Shown here in pieces: positions 7,235-14,975 of a DNA stretch of 38,394 nt (position 1 is its first letter; each line of letters opens with the position of its first letter). Below the pieces are notes generated by a model. It worked only from the letters and a program-made list of their open reading frames with translations. It did no database searches and was not told the origin of the DNA. Location of the stretch: NCBI GenBank assembly GCA_025934645.1, contig JAICWY010000017.1, positions 1-38,394 on the forward strand, in the 5' to 3' direction. The position numbers and the translations under genes are program-made. The DNA is from Vulcanimicrobiia bacterium. GTDB lineage: Bacteria; Vulcanimicrobiota; Vulcanimicrobiia; Vulcanimicrobiales; Vulcanimicrobiaceae.

Positions 7235-7878
7235 ACGAGCACGTGGATGATCTGGCGGAACTGTACGCGCTCGGATCGCTGGAAGATCTCGATCGCGCCC
7301 GCGTGGAGCGCCACACCTCATCCTGCGCGGCCTGCGCGGAGCGCGTCTCCGAAGCGGAAGAAAGCGTGACGCGCATCGCGGAATTGCAAACGATGCACGA
7401 AGCGCCGCCGGGGCTGCGCACGCGACTTCACTCTTCGCTCGCATTGGCGCACCTGCGTCACGCGTGGGTGCGATCGATTCCGGCAGCTATCGCAGCGGCG
7501 CTCGTGCTGGCGCTCATTCCTACCTGGGTTGCAGTCGATCGTACGCGCACCGTCGCGGCGATGCATCAAGACGAACAGGCGCTTGCGAAGATCGCCAGCG
7601 CGCCGTTCGCGCGCGCGCAGTTCATGTCGCCGCGCAACGCACCGATGGACGCCAAAGTGCTCTACGGCATGCACGGCGACTGGTATTACGTCGTGGTTAT
7701 GCATCCTAAGCCCGGCATGCAAGTGGCATACGTGCATGAAGGCAAGATGGAGATGCTCGGCACGGTCGCGACGCACGGCGCGAGCGGTACGCTCTATCTT
7801 CCGGTGAACCACAAGATGGAAGAACTCGCGCTCGTTTCAGACGGCGCCGTGATCGGCGACGCACACCTGGCCTACTAA
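7231..7878 (+). CDS. Membrane-anchored HC2/RskA-type anti-sigma factor
   Basis: The N-terminal domain carries the zinc-associated anti-sigma signature H-x3-C-x2-C (H28, C32, C35) that clamps an ECF sigma factor. A membrane segment lies at about residues 80-102 (WVRSIPAAIAAALVLALIP). The rest, about 110 residues, is a beta-rich extracytoplasmic domain resembling the RskA C-terminal domain, including WYYVVVMHPKPGMQVAYVHEG. Translation starts with GTG at 7231, whose GTG overlaps the sigma stop TGA. In this arrangement, signal-triggered proteolysis of the anti-sigma factor would release the sigma factor. The signal is unknown. Confidence 0.92.
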   Translation: MNEHVDDLAELYALGSLEDLDRARVERHTSSCAACAERVSEAEESVTRIAELQTMHEAPPGLRTRLHSSLALAHLRHAWVRSIPAAIAAALVLALIPTWVAVDRTRTVAAMHQDEQALAKIASAPFARAQFMSPRNAPMDAKVLYGMHGDWYYVVVMHPKPGMQVAYVHEGKMEMLGTVATHGASGTLYLPVNHKMEELALVSDGAVIGDAHLAY

Positions 7879-7921
7879 GCGGCCGGAGGCTCCCGCCCGC
7901 GCGTAACCGAACTGCGGCGAA

Positions 7922-9349
7922 ATGCGATATCGGTTCGCCTGCTTGGTTCTCGGATTCACGCTCGCCGCCGCGCCCGTTTGCGCGCAAACGCCGGCGCCAT
8001 CTCCGCAGCCGGCTGCGGCGCCGTCGGAGGCGCCGTTCACGGCGGCGCGCGCGCATGCGATCGACGCGATCGCCCAAGGCGAATTGCGCGCCGGAAGTAC
8101 TCCGGGCATGGCTATCGGCGTCGTCGAGGACGGACTGCTGGTGTACGCGCGCGGGTTCGGCTACGCGAACCTCGCGAGGCGCCGCAAAGCCGGCGCGGCA
8201 ACGGAATTTTATGCGGGCAGTATTGCCAAACAGTTCACGGCCGCGGCCGTGCTGCTGTTAGCGCAAGACAAAAAGCTCTCGCTCGACGATAAGGTGACCA
8301 AATACGTCCCGGAGCTCACGATCGCGCGCAGCGTCTCCATCGCGCAACTGCTGCAGCAGACGTCGGGCTTGCCGGATTACACCAACGCGCCGGGTATCGG
8401 CCACGATCCCACGCAACCGGTCAAACTTGCGGATCTGATCAAAGCGGTGGATCGCATGCCGCTCGTTTCGCAGCCGGGCAAACAATTTCAGTACAACAAT
8501 TTGAACTACGCGATCGCCGCGCTCGTCGTGCAGCGCGTGAGCGATCTTCCGCTGACCGTCTTCCTGAGTACGCGCATCTTCCAACCGCTGATTATGACCT
8601 CGACGTTCCTTGCCGGCGATCAAGGCATCTCGCCGCAGCACGCCGTCGGCTACACGCGCAGTTCCGGCGGCAAATTCGTTCCGGCCAAACCGTGGAACGC
8701 GTCGTGGCTTTTCGGCGCGGGCGATTTGGTGACGAACGTGTACGATTTGGCGAAGTGGGACATCGGCATGCCGCTGCTGCTCAATGTCGACTCGGTACGC
8801 GATATGTGGACGCCGGGCAACGATTCCTCGCCGTACGGCATGGGCTGGACGATTGACCAGCGCGGCGGCCAGCGATACGTGTGGCACAACGGTGAGATTG
8901 CGGGTTATCACGCGATGAACGCGGTGCTTCCCGACCGGCACGTCGCGGTGATCGTGCTCGCGAACGCGGATTCGCTGCACGGGCAAGATGTTATCTCGCC
9001 CGAGCGCGTAGCAAACCGGATTTTGGATGTCGTGGCTCCGATGCCGCCGGCGCACTTCGCGAACCCGATCACGCAGCGGGCGGACGAATGGCTGGGACGT
9101 CTCCAGCGCGATGATATCGATCGCACGCAACTCACGCCCGACTTCAGCCAATACCTAAGCGATCAGGTCGTTATACGAGCTAATCTCAAAGACTTGGGTC
9201 CGGTGCTCTCGACGGTACCTATCGAAAGCTACCAGCGATCGGGAAATACCGTGTACGTTTTCGACGTCAAGTTCCGGAACGGTGCGCTGCGGTATTCATT
9301 CACACTCGCTCCGGACGGGAAGATCGCGGGGCTGTTGCTTCAGCCTTAG
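7922..9349 (+). CDS. Exported serine hydrolase of the class C beta-lactamase/PBP fold
   Basis: A signal peptide (residues 1-22, ending CAQ) and a Pro/Ala-rich linker precede the beta-lactamase-related domain (about 40-365). The three active-site motifs are complete: S100-I-A-K103, Y191-N-N193 and H322-N-G324, the last in the KTG position as usual in the esterase/peptidase members. A C-terminal extra domain (about 375-475) ends with FRNGALRYSFTLAPDGKIAGLLLQP, like the accessory beta domains seen in related hydrolases. These enzymes act on peptidoglycan-type peptides or esters in the periplasm; true beta-lactamase activity is not implied. The gene starts 43 bases after the anti-sigma gene and may share its transcript. 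Confidence 0.9.
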   Translation: MRYRFACLVLGFTLAAAPVCAQTPAPSPQPAAAPSEAPFTAARAHAIDAIAQGELRAGSTPGMAIGVVEDGLLVYARGFGYANLARRRKAGAATEFYAGSIAKQFTAAAVLLLAQDKKLSLDDKVTKYVPELTIARSVSIAQLLQQTSGLPDYTNAPGIGHDPTQPVKLADLIKAVDRMPLVSQPGKQFQYNNLNYAIAALVVQRVSDLPLTVFLSTRIFQPLIMTSTFLAGDQGISPQHAVGYTRSSGGKFVPAKPWNASWLFGAGDLVTNVYDLAKWDIGMPLLLNVDSVRDMWTPGNDSSPYGMGWTIDQRGGQRYVWHNGEIAGYHAMNAVLPDRHVAVIVLANADSLHGQDVISPERVANRILDVVAPMPPAHFANPITQRADEWLGRLQRDDIDRTQLTPDFSQYLSDQVVIRANLKDLGPVLSTVPIESYQRSGNTVYVFDVKFRNGALRYSFTLAPDGKIAGLLLQP

Positions 9350-9618
9350 TCGTCGCCGTTGGCCAAGCGGCGTCCCGTCGCCTCGATGACTTTACCGAGC
9401 ATGCTTACGGCTTCGGCACGCGACGCGTTGCTGAACATGTATTTCAGCTTGTCATCCGAGTCTTCGACGATGAGCACGGCGCGCTTGCCTGCGCGCACGG
9501 CGGCGATGAGCTTGCTCAGGTAGGCTTCGTCTTCAGGTGCCAAAACCGACGCCTCTCCTTCTTTGCCCTCGCTCAGCAAATATTTTAGAACCGCATTGAT
9601 GTCCCGCGGTGTCTCCAC
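9346..9618 (-). CDS. Small cytosolic hypothetical protein, 90 aa
   Basis: I do not recognise this family. It is a short alpha/beta protein starting METPRDINAVLKYLL (V read as Met). It contains a basic hydrophobic strand, GKRAVLIVEDSDDKLKYMFS, and a C-terminal helix. The GTG at 9618 was chosen because GGAGGT lies 7 bases upstream (9626-9631 on the plus strand); an in-frame ATG at 9633 would place that sequence inside the coding region. Stop codons of this gene and the convergent serine hydrolase overlap by TTAG at 9346-9349. Confidence 0.65.
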   Translation of the reverse strand: METPRDINAVLKYLLSEGKEGEASVLAPEDEAYLSKLIAAVRAGKRAVLIVEDSDDKLKYMFSNASRAEAVSMLGKVIEATGRRLANGDD

Positions 9619-9723
9619 GCGCAATACCTCCATGGCAGAAACTGCCACTGCTTTTATAAACGCAACGGTAGCATATTCCGGCACCGCTTCGTAGATAGAT
9701 TATCGACTCTTAAAAAAACTAAT

Positions 9724-10251
9724 TTACGTCCTTGCCGCCAACCAAAGGAGCGCCAACACCGTTTTCATGTCCGCGATCTCGCCGCTTGCTTGCATAGCCC
9801 GGGCTTCTTCAAGCGAAACTTCACGCATTTCGATGTCTTCGTCGTCTTCCAATTGCTGCTCGCCGGCGCGTAATCCATAGGCGGCATAGATGTGCACGCG
9901 CTCCGTGGAGTAGCCGGGCGTCGGGTAGACCGTGCAGACCGGTGTCAACGTTTCGGCCGTATAGCCGGTTTCCTCACGCAATTCGCGCAGCGCGCCCGCC
10001 TCGCACGATTCCTCCGGTTCCGCCGTTCCGGCGGGGATCTCCCAAAGCGGGCCGCCTGCGGCGTGCCGGTACTGACGGATCAGCACCAAGCGTCCGGGCG
10101 CCGGCACGGGTGCGATTGCAAACGATCCCGGGTGCTCCACGATGTCGAGTTTGCGAGCCTTGCCGCGATCCTGGACGGTGTCGCGCCGCACGGTAAAAAC
10201 GCGGCCTTGGTAGATCTTTTCGCTGCCGAGAAGTTTGGGCGACTCACTCAT
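9724..10251 (-). CDS. Nudix hydrolase, ADP-ribose pyrophosphatase-like
   Basis: The 175-residue protein carries a perfect Nudix box (G-x5-E-x7-R-E-x2-E-E-x-G pattern) at residues 75-97, with the REL and REETGY core. It is flanked by PLWEIPAGT before and by VYPTPGYSTERVHIYAA after it, the layout of ADP-ribose/nucleoside-diphosphate-sugar pyrophosphatases (NudF-like). Such enzymes hydrolyse ADP-ribose to AMP and ribose-5-phosphate using Mg2+ bound by the REEXE glutamates. The ATG at 10251 begins the standard N-terminal strand region (KIYQGRVFTVRRDTV). Exact substrate is not decidable from sequence. Confidence 0.92.
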   Translation of the reverse strand: MSESPKLLGSEKIYQGRVFTVRRDTVQDRGKARKLDIVEHPGSFAIAPVPAPGRLVLIRQYRHAAGGPLWEIPAGTAEPEESCEAGALRELREETGYTAETLTPVCTVYPTPGYSTERVHIYAAYGLRAGEQQLEDDEDIEMREVSLEEARAMQASGEIADMKTVLALLWLAART

Positions 10252-10299
10252 GCGCGATACATTAACGGAAAACGCCGGGCGGGCCTCGTAGAAGCAGGC

Positions 10300-10500
10300 G
10301 TGCGCCGTTCCGAATCGTCCGTTGGCCGCGAACTACTCTGGCTGCTCGTGTGGATCGTCATTTTCGCGTTCTGCGAGTTCATGCTGCTGAAATTTGTCGT
10401 GCCGCACCATTTCAACGATCGCATCGCCGTGATGATCGCCGCGATCGTCTCCGGCATTGCGATGATCGCTCTGCGTGCCTACGTCTCTCGGCGCGCATAA
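10300..10500 (+). CDS. Small two-helix membrane protein, 66 aa
   Basis: A short frame encodes two clear hydrophobic segments, LLWLLVWIVIFAFCEFMLL and IAVMIAAIVSGIAMIALRAYV, joined by KFVVPHHFNDR. The GTG at 10300 is the most plausible start because the longer frame upstream lies antisense to the Nudix gene. Ribosome-binding evidence is weak. It overlaps the start of the downstream RNA methyltransferase gene (10475) by 26 bases in another frame. No family is recognised. It could be a genuine small membrane protein or an accidental hydrophobic frame; the clean hydrophobic pattern and the overlap favour a real gene. Confidence 0.5.
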   Translation: MRRSESSVGRELLWLLVWIVIFAFCEFMLLKFVVPHHFNDRIAVMIAAIVSGIAMIALRAYVSRRA

Positions 10501-11248
10501 CGCACGCGTCGAGTTCGCGCGCGAACTCCTTACGAAGAAAGGCCGGCGCGAACACGCGCGGTTTTCGTTCGAAGGGCCGACGCTGCTTGCCGACGCGATA
10601 GCCGCGGGCACACCGGTGGAGTGTGTTTACGCAACTGCGGCTGCGTATGAAGAATCGCAAGCAGTGCGCGGCGCGGAAGCGCGCGGCATTCCCGTATACG
10701 TAGTGGACGAGCGCACCATGCGGCGCCTCTCCGACGTCGAATCACCCGCCGGCGTCATCGCCATCGCGCCGATAGCGCTCTTCACCGCGGCCGATCTTTT
10801 GGACGAGCCCGGTTTGGTGCTGGCACTCGCGGATTTGAACGACCCCGGAAACGCCGGCACCCTGCTGCGCACGGCCGAGGCATTCGGCGTAACGCGCGTA
10901 ATTTTCGGCTCCCGCGGCGCGGAGCCGCATCTTCCGAAGGTCGTGCGTGCGGCTATGGGCGCGATCTTCCGGCTGCGGATAGCCGTCGCCACCCCGGCGG
11001 ACCTGAACGCGGTCTTGGCGGACTGGGAGGTCACGGGACTCGCGGCTCAAGGCGAGCCGCTAGGGCGTCTGGCGTGGCACCGTAAGGCCATTCTGGCCGT
11101 CGGGAACGAACGGCACGGACTCGAGGGCTGGGAGGCTCTCTGTGCACGTTTCGGGGCCATTCCGATGAGCGGGGGTGCCGAGAGTTTGAATGCCGGCGTC
11201 GCGGGCTCAATTGCCCTCTATGAAGCAAGTAAGCACCTGTCCGTTTAA
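10475..11248 (+). CDS. TrmH/SpoU-family RNA 2'-O-methyltransferase
   Basis: An N-terminal substrate-binding domain (about 1-95, RVEFARELLTKKGRREHARFSFEGPTLLADA) precedes a SPOUT catalytic domain with the three SpoU motifs: motif 1 LNDPGNAGTLLRTAEAFGV, motif 2 ILAVGNERHGLE, and motif 3 IPMSGGAESLNAGVAGSIALYEA. These form the knotted SAM-binding site. The family methylates ribose 2'-OH in tRNA or 23S rRNA (TrmH, RlmB, TsnR types). The GTG at 10475 gives the expected N-terminus. It is upstream of and in the same direction as the pheS operon, a placement also seen in several bacterial phyla where a SpoU-type gene precedes pheST. Confidence 0.92.
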   Translation: MPTSLGAHNARVEFARELLTKKGRREHARFSFEGPTLLADAIAAGTPVECVYATAAAYEESQAVRGAEARGIPVYVVDERTMRRLSDVESPAGVIAIAPIALFTAADLLDEPGLVLALADLNDPGNAGTLLRTAEAFGVTRVIFGSRGAEPHLPKVVRAAMGAIFRLRIAVATPADLNAVLADWEVTGLAAQGEPLGRLAWHRKAILAVGNERHGLEGWEALCARFGAIPMSGGAESLNAGVAGSIALYEASKHLSV

Positions 11249-11331
11249 GAGAGAAACCCTCTTTCGCGGGGCTGTCAAGGCAGTGGCGGGAGGCTAAAAA
11301 GTCAAGACTTTTCTGTGAAAAAGCAGCATGC

Positions 11332-11337
11332 TATACT
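11332..11337 (+). promoter_or_regulatory. Probable extended -10 promoter of the yqzL-like/pheST operon
   Basis: TGCTATACT (11329-11337) is an extended -10 element with a TATACT hexamer. No good -35 hexamer is seen at the usual distance, which fits extended -10 promoters. It lies in the 149-base gap between the methyltransferase stop and the small gene at 11398. The same TGCTATA core occurs at 34326-34334 on the other strand in front of another gene. Confidence 0.45.
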
Positions 11338-11397
11338 GCACCCATTCGCACCGACGTGCGGGGCCAAAAGTCATAGAGAAGGAGACACCCAGAGCCG

Positions 11398-11499
11398 ATG
11401 GCGACCTCCGAATTCTTCTGGAAACTCTTTAGAGACACGGGATCCATAAACGCCTATCTTATATACCGGCAACTGCATCCCGCCCAGGCTCCAACCTGA
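11398..11499 (+). CDS. yqzL: YqzL-like microprotein, 33 aa
   Basis: A 33-residue frame reads with the core FFWKLFRDTGSINAYLIYRQL (residues 6-26). This matches the YqzL pattern F-x-W-x2-F-x2-T-G-x-I-x2-Y-L that I recall from Firmicutes, where yqzL sits in front of recO. AAGGAG at 11379-11384 precedes the ATG by 13 bases, a longer spacer than normal. It is too short for ordinary gene callers. It is the first gene after the presumed promoter and lies immediately upstream of an intrinsic terminator and pheS. It holds three Phe codons early (F6, F7, F11), so a role as Phe-sensing leader peptide is possible besides that of a real microprotein. Function is unknown. Confidence 0.7.
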   Translation: MATSEFFWKLFRDTGSINAYLIYRQLHPAQAPT

Positions 11500-11527
11500 T
11501 AACGCCAGCGAAAAAGTGAATTTGAAA

Positions 11528-11563
11528 AGCGCCCGGAATATGTCGGGCGCTTTTTCTTTTTTT
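11528..11563 (+). terminator. Intrinsic terminator directly ahead of pheS (candidate attenuator)
   Basis: A perfect 8-bp stem, AGCGCCCG (11528-11535) and CGGGCGCT (11544-11551), with loop GAATATGT, runs into a 13-base T-rich tract (11551-11563) that ends at the pheS ATG (11564). If always active it would shut off pheS unless pheS has its own promoter, so conditional readthrough is likely. E. coli pheST is regulated by a Phe-rich leader peptide (pheM) and attenuation, which offers a precedent. No T-box consensus is visible. Confidence 0.8.
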
Positions 11564-12598
11564 ATGAGTGAATTGAATACACAACTCCGGGAACTGCGCG
11601 AGCGTTTCGACGCCGCCGTTGCCGCCGCACAGGATGCCCAGGCGCTCGACGCCGCGCGCGTCGCGTTTCTGGGACGCAGCGGTGAGGTCACGCTGCTGCG
11701 CCGCGGCATCGGGCAGCTTCCCGCCGCGGAACGTCCTTCAGCCGGCAAAGAGATTAACGCCGCCGTCGAGCTGATGGAAGCCGCGCTGCAAGACGCCGAA
11801 GCGGCGCTGCAGTCGCGCGAGTTCGAAGCCGAACTCGGCATGCGCATCGACGTGACGTTTCCGGCGCCGCCCGCTGCGCTGGGCGCGATACATCCGCTGC
11901 GGCGCGTCACCGAAGATATCTGCCGCTACTTCCAGCGGCATGGATTTGCCGTCGTGCTGGGGCCGGAGATCGAGCCGGAATATTATAACTTCGACGCGCT
12001 CAATATTCCGGCAGACCATCCCGCGCGCGAAGGATTCGACTCGTTTTTCCTCACCGGCAACCTGCTGCTCCGGCCGCACACCTCGCCGATGCAGATCCGC
12101 ACGATGCAGCAGCACCGGCCGCCGGTCGCCGTCGTGGTGCCGGGGCGCTGCTACCGCCGCGACGCGGTCGACGCGCGCCATCACTTCCAGTTTCATCAAA
12201 TCGAAGGGCTGCTCGTGGATCGCGGCGTGCACTTCGGGCACTTGAAAGGCATGCTGACGGGCATGTGCCGCGAGTTGTTCGGACGCGACCAGCAAGTGCG
12301 CTTCCGCCCGTCGTTCTTTCCGTTTACCGAACCGAGCGCCGAGGTCGACACGACCTGTCCGCTCTGCCGCGCATCGGGTTCGCCGTGCCGCATGTGCGGC
12401 GGCTCGGGGTGGATCGAACTGGGCGGCAGCGGCATGGTGCATCCGAACGTGCTGCGCAACATGGATTACGATCCGGCCGAATATTCCGGCTGGGCGTTCG
12501 GTTTCGGCGTGGAGCGCATGGCGCTCGTGCGTTACGACATCGACGACATCCGCCGCTTCTACGAAAACGACCCCGCTTTCCTGAAACAACTGGCATAA
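11564..12598 (+). CDS. pheS: Phenylalanine--tRNA ligase alpha subunit
   Basis: This 344-residue catalytic subunit of the (alpha-beta)2 synthetase attaches Phe to tRNA-Phe. It has an N-terminal coiled-coil (about 1-85), the HPL/RRVTEDICRYF entry, motif 2 with GRCYRRDAVDARHHFQFHQIEGL, a FFPFTEPSAEVD segment, and motif 3 with GFGVERMALVRY near the C-terminus. A CPLC and CRMC pair suggests a zinc site, as found in many bacterial PheS. The ATG at 11564 aligns with the usual MSxL start; an upstream in-frame GTG at 11516 would translate through the terminator hairpin. The ATG is preceded by a U-tract rather than a Shine-Dalgarno sequence. pheT follows after 10 bases. Confidence 0.97.
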   Translation: MSELNTQLRELRERFDAAVAAAQDAQALDAARVAFLGRSGEVTLLRRGIGQLPAAERPSAGKEINAAVELMEAALQDAEAALQSREFEAELGMRIDVTFPAPPAALGAIHPLRRVTEDICRYFQRHGFAVVLGPEIEPEYYNFDALNIPADHPAREGFDSFFLTGNLLLRPHTSPMQIRTMQQHRPPVAVVVPGRCYRRDAVDARHHFQFHQIEGLLVDRGVHFGHLKGMLTGMCRELFGRDQQVRFRPSFFPFTEPSAEVDTTCPLCRASGSPCRMCGGSGWIELGGSGMVHPNVLRNMDYDPAEYSGWAFGFGVERMALVRYDIDDIRRFYENDPAFLKQLA

Positions 12599-12608
12599 AG
12601 AAACATTC

Positions 12609-14975
12609 ATGCGCGTACCTTTAGCTTGGCTCCGCGAATACGTAGAGCTGCCCGTCGATCCGCAGCGCGTTGCGGACATGCTTGCGCAAATCGGTTTTCC
12701 GGTCGATGCGATCGAGCTGCGCCCGGTGGTCACCGGCGTGCTCGTAGGCCGCATTGCGCAGCTCGAAAAACATCCGAACGCGGATCGCCTGCAGGTCGGC
12801 AAGATCGACGTCGGCAACGGCGCGCTGCTGACGATCGCGACCGCGGCGACGAACGTCGCGTTGGGTCAGACGATACCGGTCGCAACAATTGGCGCGCAGT
12901 TGCCGCATCTGAAGATCGAACGCCGCAAGATGCGCGGTGTGGAGTCGGAAGGCATGATGGTCTCCGCCGAAGAGCTGGCGCTGCCGACGGAATGGTTCGA
13001 AGACGGGATCATGCAGCTCGACGAAGCGCTGCCGCCGGGCACCGACGTCGTGGAATATTTCCGCTTGAGCGAAGCGGTGCTCGACGTCGACGTGACCAGC
13101 AATCGCGTCGACGCGCTCTCGATTCTCGGTCTTGCGCGAGAACTTGCTGCGTATCAAGGCACGCCGCTGCGCGCGCCCGAGTTCGGCGCGTTCGCGCCCG
13201 CCGCGAGCGATGCGCCCGGTCCACGCGTGAGCATGGACTCGCCGGATTGCACGCGATTCGTCGTGCAAGAGTTCCAGAACGTGCGCGTCGCGCCGTCGCC
13301 GGCATGGATGCGCATTCGCCTCGCGCTCGCGGGTCAGCGTCCGATCAACAATCTCGTCGACATCTCGAACTACGTGATGCTCGAAACCGGACAGCCGCTG
13401 CATTTTTACGACGCTGCAAAGATTCCGGACGGACATTTGATCGTGCGCGACGCGCGCGAAGGTGAAACCCTTCAAACGCTCGATGGAGAGGAGCGCGAGC
13501 TCACGCCGCGCGATCTGGTGATCGCAAGCGAGCGCGGCGCGGAAGGCCTAGCCGGTCTCATGGGCGGCGCGGCAAGCGAAGTCAGGGAAAGCACGACGTC
13601 CATACTTTTGGAGAGCGCGACATTCAACGGCCCGCGCATCCGCCGCACCGGCGCGCGCTTCGCGCTGCGCAGCGAAGCGAGCACGCGGCACGAGAAAACG
13701 CTGCCGCCGGTTCTCTCCACCTGGGGCGCACAACGGGCGGCGCAGCTCTTGCGTGAAAGTGGAGCAAAGGCCGGGGAACCGCGCGTTTTCGGCATCGCGC
13801 AGCCGCAGACACAAGAGATCGCGTTCGATACGCGCGATATCAAACGGCTTCTCGGATTCGAACTCACCGCGCAAGAGATCCGCGAGTATTTGGATCGACT
13901 CGGCTTTACCGTAGAACCGGCCGGCGAACAAACGTTGCGTGTGACGCCCCCGCTTTGGCGGCGCGACGTCACTATTGCAGCTGACGTCGTCGAAGAAGTC
14001 GCGCGCATGGCGGGCTACGATCGCATCGAGGGTGTGATTCCCGCGGTCGCCGAGCACGATATTTCCAGCAACGAGTACGTTCTGGAAGGCCGGATCGCCG
14101 CGACGCTGAGCGCGCTGGGCTACGATGAAGTGGTGACGGTCGCGCTGCACGGCGCCCAGATCTTCGAACGCATGAGACGCGCCGGCATGGAGCCGACGTT
14201 TCAGCCCGTCGAAGTGCTCAATCCGCTCTCGGAAGATCAACGCTATCTGCGATCGGCGCTCGGCCCTGCGCACTTGGAACATTTGGCGCGTCTGGACACC
14301 CCCGCGCGCATCTTCGAGATCGGGCACATCTTTTATCGCGACGAAGGGCAGCCGCTGGAGTTGCCGTCGGCTGCGTTCGGGTTTACGGCGGAGCCGCTGC
14401 AAGAACCGCCGTGGCACGATTCGCACTTCTTGCGGCTAAAATCCGACGCGATCGCGCTTCTTCGCGAGCTGACGGGACGCAGCGATTTTGAATTCGCGCC
14501 CGACAACCGTAAGGGACTGCATCCCGGGAAGACGGCGGCCGTACTCCTCGACGGGCGTGAGATCGCTTCGCTCGGGCAGATCGATCCGCGCCTTGCAAAG
14601 GCGTTCGATCTCCGTTTGCCCGCCTATGGCGCGTGGCTTTACCTGGAGCGCATTCCGGAGTTCGCCACGCCGCTCTACCGGCCGCCGTCGCGATATCCGT
14701 CCACGTATCGCGATCTTGCGTTGCTCTGCGATGTCGACACGTCCGCTGCGCGCGTCGAGCGCGTCATTTCGGGAGCGATCGGCGATCTTTGCACCGCGGT
14801 GCGCACGTTCGACGAATACCGCGGCGCACAAGTGCCGGAAGGCAAAAAGAGTCTGGCCGTTCGCGCGACGATGCAGCGAATGGACACGACGATCACCGAC
14901 GAGGAAGCCGACGCCGCGATCGATCGCGCGCTCGCCTCGCTGCGTGACGAACTCGGAATTACGCTTCGCGCGTGA
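12609..14975 (+). CDS. pheT: Phenylalanine--tRNA ligase beta subunit
   Basis: The 788-residue beta subunit has the usual domain order. Residues 1-35 are the start motif MRVPLAWLREYVELP. An EMAP-type tRNA-binding OB domain follows (about 40-150, PNADRLQVGKIDVG and MRGVESEGMM), then the B3/B4 editing domain (about 210-370), the B5 domain (about 400-475), the catalytic-like domain (about 480-680), and a C-terminal FDX-ACB anticodon-binding domain (about 695-788, YRPPSRYPSTYRDLALLCD). It hydrolyses mischarged Tyr-tRNA-Phe and contacts tRNA. It follows pheS by 10 bases and its stop overlaps the next gene by GTGA (14972-14975). Length is normal. Confidence 0.97.
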   Translation: MRVPLAWLREYVELPVDPQRVADMLAQIGFPVDAIELRPVVTGVLVGRIAQLEKHPNADRLQVGKIDVGNGALLTIATAATNVALGQTIPVATIGAQLPHLKIERRKMRGVESEGMMVSAEELALPTEWFEDGIMQLDEALPPGTDVVEYFRLSEAVLDVDVTSNRVDALSILGLARELAAYQGTPLRAPEFGAFAPAASDAPGPRVSMDSPDCTRFVVQEFQNVRVAPSPAWMRIRLALAGQRPINNLVDISNYVMLETGQPLHFYDAAKIPDGHLIVRDAREGETLQTLDGEERELTPRDLVIASERGAEGLAGLMGGAASEVRESTTSILLESATFNGPRIRRTGARFALRSEASTRHEKTLPPVLSTWGAQRAAQLLRESGAKAGEPRVFGIAQPQTQEIAFDTRDIKRLLGFELTAQEIREYLDRLGFTVEPAGEQTLRVTPPLWRRDVTIAADVVEEVARMAGYDRIEGVIPAVAEHDISSNEYVLEGRIAATLSALGYDEVVTVALHGAQIFERMRRAGMEPTFQPVEVLNPLSEDQRYLRSALGPAHLEHLARLDTPARIFEIGHIFYRDEGQPLELPSAAFGFTAEPLQEPPWHDSHFLRLKSDAIALLRELTGRSDFEFAPDNRKGLHPGKTAAVLLDGREIASLGQIDPRLAKAFDLRLPAYGAWLYLERIPEFATPLYRPPSRYPSTYRDLALLCDVDTSAARVERVISGAIGDLCTAVRTFDEYRGAQVPEGKKSLAVRATMQRMDTTITDEEADAAIDRALASLRDELGITLRA

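Noticed and set aside
7922-9349. True beta-lactamase conferring antibiotic resistance
   Set aside because: The three-motif set with HNG in place of KTG is typical of esterase/peptidase relatives; nothing in the context suggests resistance.
11516-11563. GTG at 11516 as pheS start
   Set aside because: It would translate through the terminator hairpin and adds residues that do not match PheS; the ATG at 11564 aligns with the family.
11240-11570. T-box riboswitch in front of pheS
   Set aside because: No T-box consensus (AGGGTGG-type) or specifier-loop layout is visible; a small reading frame plus terminator explains the region better.
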